A DNA stretch of 17,264 nucleotides, from NCBI GenBank assembly GCA_017547995.1, contig JAFYNW010000387.1, positions 1 through 17,264 of the forward strand, in the 5' to 3' direction. Below the pieces are notes generated by a model. The model was not told the DNA's origin and made no database searches. It saw nothing but the letters and a program-made list of their open reading frames with translations. The position numbers were made by a program, and so were the translations under genes. This stretch comes from Clostridia bacterium (lineage in GTDB: Bacteria; Bacillota; Clostridia; Oscillospirales; Butyricicoccaceae). Positions within the stretch are counted from its first letter, which is position 1; each line of letters opens with the position of its first letter. Below, piece by piece: positions 12,231-17,264 of the stretch.

Positions 12231-12441
12231 TGAATTGTCGTTCCGACATGAATTGAAATCACAGATTTCATGAATCGAAGCAAAGCTTCATGAATTGTCT
12301 GCGACATTGCGGTGTGCTTCGCACATTTAATAGGGATTAACTTATTCAATAGCGCCGCAGGCACATCAATGCATCGAAGATGCAATTCATGGTGTCAACC
12401 AATTCATGACGAAGTCAATTCATGCACTTCGTGCAATTCAT
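12230..12441. repeat. ATGAATT/AATTCAT mosaic hairpin element, copy A
   Basis: About eleven short palindromes, mostly with three-base loops, are joined by ATGAATT-type linkers on the left and AATTCAT on the right. Examples are TGTCG-TTC-CGACA, GAAATC-ACA-GATTTC, GAAGC-AAA-GCTTC (12277-12289), TGTGC-TTC-GCACA, GCC-GCA-GGC, TGCATC-GAA-GATGCA and TGCAC-TTC-GTGCA. A central AATAG...TTATT stem (12329-12346) divides the halves. It fills the whole gap between two convergent genes and supplies the stop codon of the right-hand one. The core is nearly identical to copy B at 14798-15013. Confidence 0.85.
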
Positions 12442-12665
12442 TTCCCCTGTGCCTCATACAATTCAATCTCCCCTGTTGCTCCCTGCATTTTTGCCTGATG
12501 CAGAATATGGGAATACTGTGCCTCGATGGCATTCATCTCATAGATGCAGGCGCTGATTAAATTGGGGTCGGTTATTTCATTGAAATAGCCGCGCATACAC
12601 ATAAGCTCACGCTTTATATCACGGGCTTTCAGACAAAGCTCGTTTGTTTCCCGTTTATTTCTCAT
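12438..12665 (-). CDS. Small DUF2508/YaaL-like protein
   Basis: This 75-residue soluble, helical protein resembles the small Firmicute DUF2508 (YaaL-like) family. The likeness lies in its two-helix form and a block around NLISACIYEMNAIEAQYSHIL followed by AK; I make this assignment by eye and moderately. The function of the family is not known. A good ribosome site (AGAGGTGA) precedes the ATG at 12663-12665. It is divergent from the ParE-like gene. Its TGA stop (12438-12440) lies inside the terminal AATTCAT linker of the mosaic element, so the element may have set the present C-terminus. Confidence 0.7.
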   Translation of the reverse strand: MRNKRETNELCLKARDIKRELMCMRGYFNEITDPNLISACIYEMNAIEAQYSHILHQAKMQGATGEIELYEAQGK

Positions 12666-12714
12666 AAAAGTTCACCTCTTTATGTAATTTATCTGTTGAT
12701 AAATCAATTCTGGT

Positions 12715-12744
12715 TTGTTTAACGGACATCTTACTATATATAAT
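12715..12744 (+). promoter_or_regulatory. Putative promoter of the topoisomerase operon
   Basis: TTGTTT (12715-12720) and TATAAT (12739-12744) are separated by 18 bases. A second TATAAT at 12752-12757 has no good -35 at the right distance. No clear promoter was found for the divergent small gene. Confidence 0.5.
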
Positions 12745-12798
12745 ATTACTGTATAATATTTCCACACATAGATTATTTTATTCAGAAAGGAAGAAGAT

Positions 12799-14793
12799 AT
12801 GGCTGCAAAATCCAAACAGTACGGCAACGAAAGCATATCCTCCCTCAAAGGCGCAGACCGTGTGCGTAAACGTCCGGGCGTTATCTTCGGCTCGGATGGT
12901 CTCGACGGCTGTGAACATTCATTTTTTGAAATTCTTTCCAACTCGATAGACGAAGCACGTGAAGGCTACGGCGACACTATCAATATCACATATTTCCTCG
13001 ATAAGTCCATCATGGTTGAAGACTTCGGCCGTGGTGTGCCTCTCGATTTCAACGCCAAGGAAAACCGCTACAACTGGGAGCTTATCTACTGCGAACTCTA
13101 TGCAGGCGGTAAGTACAACAACCAGTCGGGCGACACATACGAATATTCTCTCGGCTTAAACGGCCTTGGCTCTTGCGCTACTCAGTATGCTTCCGAATAT
13201 ATGACTGTTACGTCCTATCGTGACGGCTTCAAATATACTGTAAACTTCAAGAAGGGCGAAAACGTGACTGATACGGAAACAGGCCTTATCAAAGAGCCTT
13301 CCGACCGCAAGAAGACAGGCACAATCCAGCACTTCAAGCCTGATATCGAGGTTTTCACAGATATCAACATTCCGACTGAGTTTTTCACAGACGTGCTTAA
13401 AAAGCAGGCTGTTGTAAACGCAGGACTTAAGTTTGTCATCAAGATTGAAACTGCACCGAATAAGTTTGAAAAGTACGAATTCCTTTATGAAAACGGCATT
13501 TCCGACTACGTTGCAGAATTGGCAGGGGCAAACGCTCTCACATCCATCCAGAGCTTCTCTTCCGAAAAGCGAGGCAAGGACAGAGAGGACAAGGCTGAAT
13601 ACAAGGTAAAGAGCGAAAGCTGCTTCTGCTTTGTAAACTCCAATGCCGTTACACAGTATTATCACAACTCATCCTGGCTTGAGCACGGCGGCTCGCCTGA
13701 CAAGGCTGTACGCTCGGCCTTCGTTTCGGCTATCGACGGCTATATCAAGCAGATTAACAAATACAACAAGAATGAGAGCAAGGTGACCTTCGGTGATATC
13801 GCAGACAGCCTTATCATCGTGACAAACAGCTTCTCCACATTCACTTCCTACGAAAACCAGACCAAGAAGGCCATCAACAACAAGTTTGTTCAGGAAATGA
13901 TGACCGATTATCTCAAGGCCGGTCTTGAGGTTTACTTCATCGAAAACAAGGCTGAAGCTGACAAGATTGCCGAGCAGATTCTCATCAACAAGCGCTCCCG
14001 TGAGCAGGCTGAAAAGGCTCGTCTCAACATCAAGAAGAAGCTTGCCGGCACTATCGACATCACAAACCGCGTGCAGAAATTCGTTGACTGCCGTACAAGA
14101 GATACAGACATCCGTGAACTTTACATCGTGGAAGGTGACTCCGCTCTCGGCTCATGTAAGCAGGGACGCGACCCTGAGTTTCAGGCTATCATGCCTGTAC
14201 GAGGCAAGATTCTCAACTGCCTCAAGGCTGACTACGACCGTATCTTCAAGAGTGAAATCATCACAGACCTTATCAAGGTCCTGGGATGTGGTGTTGACGT
14301 AAAGACAAACCGCAAGGAAGTAACTTCCTTTGACCTTTCCGCGCTCCGCTGGAATAAGGTTATCATCTGTACCGATGCCGACTACGACGGCTTCCAGATT
14401 CGCTGTCTTATTCTCACAATGCTCCACAGACTCACTCCGCAGCTCATCGAAAAGGGCTTTGTATACATCGCGGAATCCCCGCTTTATGAAATCACTGTAA
14501 AGGACAAGTCCTATTTTGCCTATACTGAGGCTGAAAAGGAAGCTTTGCTCAAGAAATTCGAGGGCAAGAAGTACACAATCATGCGCTCCAAGGGTCTTGG
14601 TGAAAACGAGCCTGACATGATGTGGGAGACAACAATGTGTCCTGACACACGCCGTCTTATCCGCGTTATGCCTGAGGATGCACAGAAGACTGCCGACGTA
14701 TTCGACCTTCTGCTTGGGGATAACCTCGCAGGCCGTAAGGACTTCATCGCAGAAAAGGGCGCGCAGTATCTTGATTTGGCGGATATAAGCTAG
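12799..14793 (+). CDS. Divergent type IIA topoisomerase B subunit (ParE/GyrB-like)
   Basis: This 664-residue protein provides the ATPase and TOPRIM parts of a type IIA topoisomerase. The GHKL ATP site is present: FFEILSNSIDEA with Glu44, Asn48 and Asp51, EDFGRG (74-79), and the glycine-rich LGLNGLGS (118-125), whose first residue differs from the usual HGVG. The transducer lysine is in QTK (354-356). TOPRIM has EGDSA (445-449) and TDADYDG (525-531), and the C-terminal block has SKGLGENEP and WETTM. Departures from canonical GyrB/ParE, such as EGDSALGSCKQ, suggest a diverged paralogue beside a housekeeping gyrase elsewhere. An AAAGGAAG site precedes the ATG. With the A-subunit gene 243 bases downstream it likely forms an operon interrupted by mosaic element B. 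Confidence 0.88.
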   Translation: MAAKSKQYGNESISSLKGADRVRKRPGVIFGSDGLDGCEHSFFEILSNSIDEAREGYGDTINITYFLDKSIMVEDFGRGVPLDFNAKENRYNWELIYCELYAGGKYNNQSGDTYEYSLGLNGLGSCATQYASEYMTVTSYRDGFKYTVNFKKGENVTDTETGLIKEPSDRKKTGTIQHFKPDIEVFTDINIPTEFFTDVLKKQAVVNAGLKFVIKIETAPNKFEKYEFLYENGISDYVAELAGANALTSIQSFSSEKRGKDREDKAEYKVKSESCFCFVNSNAVTQYYHNSSWLEHGGSPDKAVRSAFVSAIDGYIKQINKYNKNESKVTFGDIADSLIIVTNSFSTFTSYENQTKKAINNKFVQEMMTDYLKAGLEVYFIENKAEADKIAEQILINKRSREQAEKARLNIKKKLAGTIDITNRVQKFVDCRTRDTDIRELYIVEGDSALGSCKQGRDPEFQAIMPVRGKILNCLKADYDRIFKSEIITDLIKVLGCGVDVKTNRKEVTSFDLSALRWNKVIICTDADYDGFQIRCLILTMLHRLTPQLIEKGFVYIAESPLYEITVKDKSYFAYTEAEKEALLKKFEGKKYTIMRSKGLGENEPDMMWETTMCPDTRRLIRVMPEDAQKTADVFDLLLGDNLAGRKDFIAEKGAQYLDLADIS

Positions 14794-14797
14794 CGGG

Positions 14798-15013
14798 ATG
14801 AATTGCACGTTGTGCTTGAATTGAAATCTGCGATTTCATGAATTGAAGTAAAACTTCATGAATTGTCGTTCCGACATTAAGGTGTGCTTCGCACATTTAA
14901 TAGAAATAAACCTATTTAATAGCGCCGCAGGCACATCAATGCATCTCAGATGCAATTCATGAGCGTCAGCTCTATTCATGCGTGTAACGCGATTCATGAC
15001 AAAGTCAATTCAT
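14798..15013. repeat. ATGAATT/AATTCAT mosaic hairpin element, copy B
   Basis: This is the same architecture as copy A, lying between the two topoisomerase genes. Hairpins include GCAC-GTT-GTGC, GAAATC-TGC-GATTTC, GAAGT-AAA-ACTTC (14845-14857), TGTCG-TTC-CGACA, TGTGC-TTC-GCACA, TGCATC-TCA-GATGCA and TGAC-AAA-GTCA. A central AATAG...CTATT stem lies at 14899-14916. It starts four bases after the B-subunit stop and ends about 11 bases before the ribosome site of the A-subunit gene, so it is probably transcribed in the operon. Confidence 0.85.
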
Positions 15014-15036
15014 TCTCATTTCCATAAGGAGAAAAC

Positions 15037-17214
15037 ATGAAACCAAAATATATAGACCAGAATATAACACAGACGCTTGAAAGCAACTACATGCCGTATG
15101 CGATGAGCGTCATCGTTTCCCGTGCTCTGCCTGAAATCGACGGCTTCAAGCCGGCTCACAGAAAGCTCCTCTATACAATGTATAAGATGGGCCTTCTCAC
15201 AGGTGCGCGCACAAAGTCTGCCAACATCGTCGGCCAGACTATGCGACTCAACCCTCACGGTGACGGCCCTATCTACGAAACAATGGTCCGTCTTTCCCGA
15301 GGCAACGAGGCGCTCAACATCCCATTCATCGATTCCAAGGGTAACTTCGGTAAGGTATACTCCCGTGATATGGCTTATGCTGCTTCCCGATACACAGAAG
15401 CAAAGCTCGACTCCTTCTGCACAGAGCTTTTCGGTGATATCGACAAGGACAGCGTTGATTTCGTGCCTAACTACGACAACACAATGAAGGAGCCTACTCT
15501 TCTTCCTACCTCCTTCCCTAACATCCTTGTAAATCCTAACCTTGGTATTGCCGTCGGTATGGCAAGTAACATCTGCTCCTTCAATCTTGAAGAGGTATGC
15601 CGTACTACGATTGAGCTTCTCAAAAACCCTGACCACGATATTTTATCCACACTCAAGGCTCCTGATTTTTCCACAGGCGCTGAAATTCTGTGGAATCGTG
15701 CTCAGCTTGAAGATATATATGCAACAGGCCGCGGCTCTATTCGTCTGCGCGCAAAGTGGCAGTATCTCAAGAAGGAAAATATCATTGAAATCACTCAGAT
15801 TCCTTATACAACTACTGTTGAAGCCATCATCGACAAGGTGACAGAGCTTATCAAGGCAGGCAAAATCAAGGAAATCAACGATATGCGTGACGAAACAGGT
15901 CTCAGCGGTCTCAAAATCGCCATCGACCTCAAGCGCGGTGTTGACCCTGACCAGCTTATGCTCAAGCTTATGAAGATGACGACTCTTATGGACTCCTTCT
16001 CCTGCAACTTCAACGTGCTTGTTGCAGGCACACCGAAGGTTATGGGTGTACGCGAGATTCTTAATGAATGGTCTGCATTCCGTATCGAATGTGTGCGCAG
16101 AGCTATGTTCTTCGACCTTAGCCGCAAGCGTGAAAAGCTCCATCTCCTCAAGGGTCTCAAGAAAATCCTTCTCGACATCGACAAGGCTATCAAAATCATC
16201 CGTGAAACTGAAGAAGACGCTCTCGTTGTGCCTAATCTTATGATTGGCTTCGGTATCGACAAGCTTCAGGCTGAATACGTGGCTGAAATCAAGCTGAGAA
16301 ACATCAACAAGCAGTACATCCTGAGCCGTATTGCCGACGTTGACGACCTTGAAAAGGAAATCGCTGACCTTGAAGCGACTGTCAACGATATCAAGAAGGT
16401 CAAGAAAATCATCATCAAACAGCTTGAACATATCATCAAGAAATATCCTTCCCCAAGAAAGACAGAAATCGTGCTCGACCACGAGGTTGAGGTCTACAAC
16501 GAGGCTGAAAATATTGAGGATTACGCAGTCAACGTCTTCGTCACAAAGGAAGGCTACTTCAAGAAAATCACTCCGCTTTCCCTTCGTATGGGCGGCGAGC
16601 ACAAGCTCAAGGACGGCGATGAAATCTTCCAGAGCTTTGAAACTACAAACAAGACCGATATCATCTTCCTCACTTCCCTCGGTCAGGCTTACAAGGCAAA
16701 GCTTCATGAGTTTGACGATTCCAAGGCAAGCGTGCTGGGCGATTACATCCCTGCTAAGCTTGGCATGGAGCAGGGCGAAAGCGTAGTCTTTACGTTTATT
16801 ACGAAGGATTACACAGGCGAATTGCTCTATTTCTTTGAAAACGGTAAGTCTGCAAAGATTCCTGTAAACGGCTTTGAAACAAAGACTAACCGCAAGAAGC
16901 TGACGGGTGCATTCTCCATGGCTTCCCCGCTCGTTTCGGCTCTTCATATTACAGAGGACTCTGATATCTTCATCGAAACCTCGGGCGGCAGAGGTCTTTG
17001 CATCAATTCCGTGCTTATTCCGCTCAAGACGACAAAGACGACTATCGGCGTGAATACTGTAACACTCAAGAAGAATCACAAGCTGACGTGCGCTACCCTT
17101 GCATCTCAGTCTGTGTATAAAAATATCACTCGCTACACAAGCCGCACAATTCCGGCGGCCGGCGCAATCCTCAGGGATGAAAATCCTCAGGAAATGCAGA
17201 TGACATTGGAATAA
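15037..17214 (+). CDS. Divergent type IIA topoisomerase A subunit (ParC/GyrA-like)
   Basis: This is the DNA-cleaving partner of the upstream B subunit. The 725-residue protein begins with the family winged-helix region (MPYAMSVIVSRALPEIDGFKPAHRK in substance). The active-site pair is Arg118-Tyr119 in AASRYTEAKL. A coiled segment rich in Lys and Glu (about 425-475) forms the dimer gate, followed by a C-terminal beta region. I see no GyrA-box (QxxGGKGR-like), and the length is close to ParC, so decatenation or relaxation is more likely than negative supercoiling. In the quinolone region HGDGPIYE, the residues equivalent to E. coli GyrA Ser83 and Asp87 are Gly77 and Glu81. AAGGAG precedes the ATG, and a strong terminator follows. 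Confidence 0.88.
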   Translation: MKPKYIDQNITQTLESNYMPYAMSVIVSRALPEIDGFKPAHRKLLYTMYKMGLLTGARTKSANIVGQTMRLNPHGDGPIYETMVRLSRGNEALNIPFIDSKGNFGKVYSRDMAYAASRYTEAKLDSFCTELFGDIDKDSVDFVPNYDNTMKEPTLLPTSFPNILVNPNLGIAVGMASNICSFNLEEVCRTTIELLKNPDHDILSTLKAPDFSTGAEILWNRAQLEDIYATGRGSIRLRAKWQYLKKENIIEITQIPYTTTVEAIIDKVTELIKAGKIKEINDMRDETGLSGLKIAIDLKRGVDPDQLMLKLMKMTTLMDSFSCNFNVLVAGTPKVMGVREILNEWSAFRIECVRRAMFFDLSRKREKLHLLKGLKKILLDIDKAIKIIRETEEDALVVPNLMIGFGIDKLQAEYVAEIKLRNINKQYILSRIADVDDLEKEIADLEATVNDIKKVKKIIIKQLEHIIKKYPSPRKTEIVLDHEVEVYNEAENIEDYAVNVFVTKEGYFKKITPLSLRMGGEHKLKDGDEIFQSFETTNKTDIIFLTSLGQAYKAKLHEFDDSKASVLGDYIPAKLGMEQGESVVFTFITKDYTGELLYFFENGKSAKIPVNGFETKTNRKKLTGAFSMASPLVSALHITEDSDIFIETSGGRGLCINSVLIPLKTTKTTIGVNTVTLKKNHKLTCATLASQSVYKNITRYTSRTIPAAGAILRDENPQEMQMTLE

Positions 17215-17218
17215 TATG

Positions 17219-17254
17219 ATAAGGACAGGTTTGCATCCCTGTCCTTATATTTTG
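17219..17254 (+). terminator. Rho-independent terminator of the topoisomerase operon
   Basis: ATAAGGACAGG (17219-17229) pairs perfectly with CCTGTCCTTAT (17238-17248), followed by ATTTTG. Confidence 0.85.
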
Positions 17255-17264
17255 TGGGAGGGCA

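Noticed and set aside
12230..12441. Coding sequence in the mosaic element
   Set aside because: The plus-strand frame at 12312-12560 runs through hairpins and into the antisense of a better-supported small gene, and no ribosome site is evident.
15643..17079. Long minus-strand open frame opposite the topoisomerase A-subunit gene
   Set aside because: The plus strand has a full-length family protein with active-site motifs. The reverse frame has no motif and no ribosome site.

Overview
The window looks like chromosomal DNA of a low-to-mid GC, Gram-positive anaerobe of the Clostridia, most likely a gut member of the Oscillospirales/Ruminococcaceae. This is inferred from AGGAGG-type ribosome binding sites, clean TTGACA/TATAAT promoters with 17-base spacers, rho-independent terminators after nearly every unit, tRNA genes with encoded CCA, intergenic hairpin modules, and gene content: short paired chromate transporters, PduL without a microcompartment, a CofE-like ligase, and a divergent second topoisomerase pair. 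No phage, insertion sequence or CRISPR array was seen.

Layout, left to right. Positions 2-70 hold the tail of an unidentified gene. On the minus strand (106-1564) is a translationally coupled operon, arsR-type repressor, then two short chromate-transporter genes, behind a consensus promoter carrying two operator palindromes. An orphan receiver-domain protein (1673-2029) and a tRNA-Thr(UGU) follow. An MFS transporter (2355-3515, +) converges on a secreted two-repeat stalk-domain plus transglutaminase-like protein (3563-4849, -). A GTGAAAT-type hairpin array (4945-5108) separates it from a tRNA-Thr/tRNA-Tyr operon whose tRNA-Thr and promoter duplicate the copy at 2117-2261.

The middle holds an XRE-family regulator (5397-6056, -) divergent from a PduL phosphotransacylase (6279-6848, +) over a shared region with two copies of TGACAATTTGT. 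Then come nicotinate phosphoribosyltransferase (7064-8506, -), a membrane-anchored polysaccharide deacetylase with a structured leader (8787-9872, +), a CofE-like protein driven by a perfect consensus promoter (10071-11255, +), and a TtcA-like tRNA thiolase (11517-12230, +).

The right end is the most unusual part. A divergent GyrB/ParE-like gene (12799-14793) and its GyrA/ParC-like partner (15037-17214) form an apparent operon. Two related roughly 215-base mosaic elements built of triloop mini-hairpins joined by ATGAATT/AATTCAT linkers sit on either side of the B-subunit gene (12230-12441 and 14798-15013). The copies share an almost identical core, vary mainly in loops, and show one compensatory stem change plus a G-C to G.U change, suggesting selection on a folded plus-strand nucleic acid. 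The topoisomerase A subunit carries non-standard residues at the positions equivalent to E. coli GyrA Ser83 and Asp87.

Most units are single housekeeping or transport genes with their own promoter and terminator. Real cooperation is visible only in the arsR-chr operon, the tRNA pair and the topoisomerase pair.
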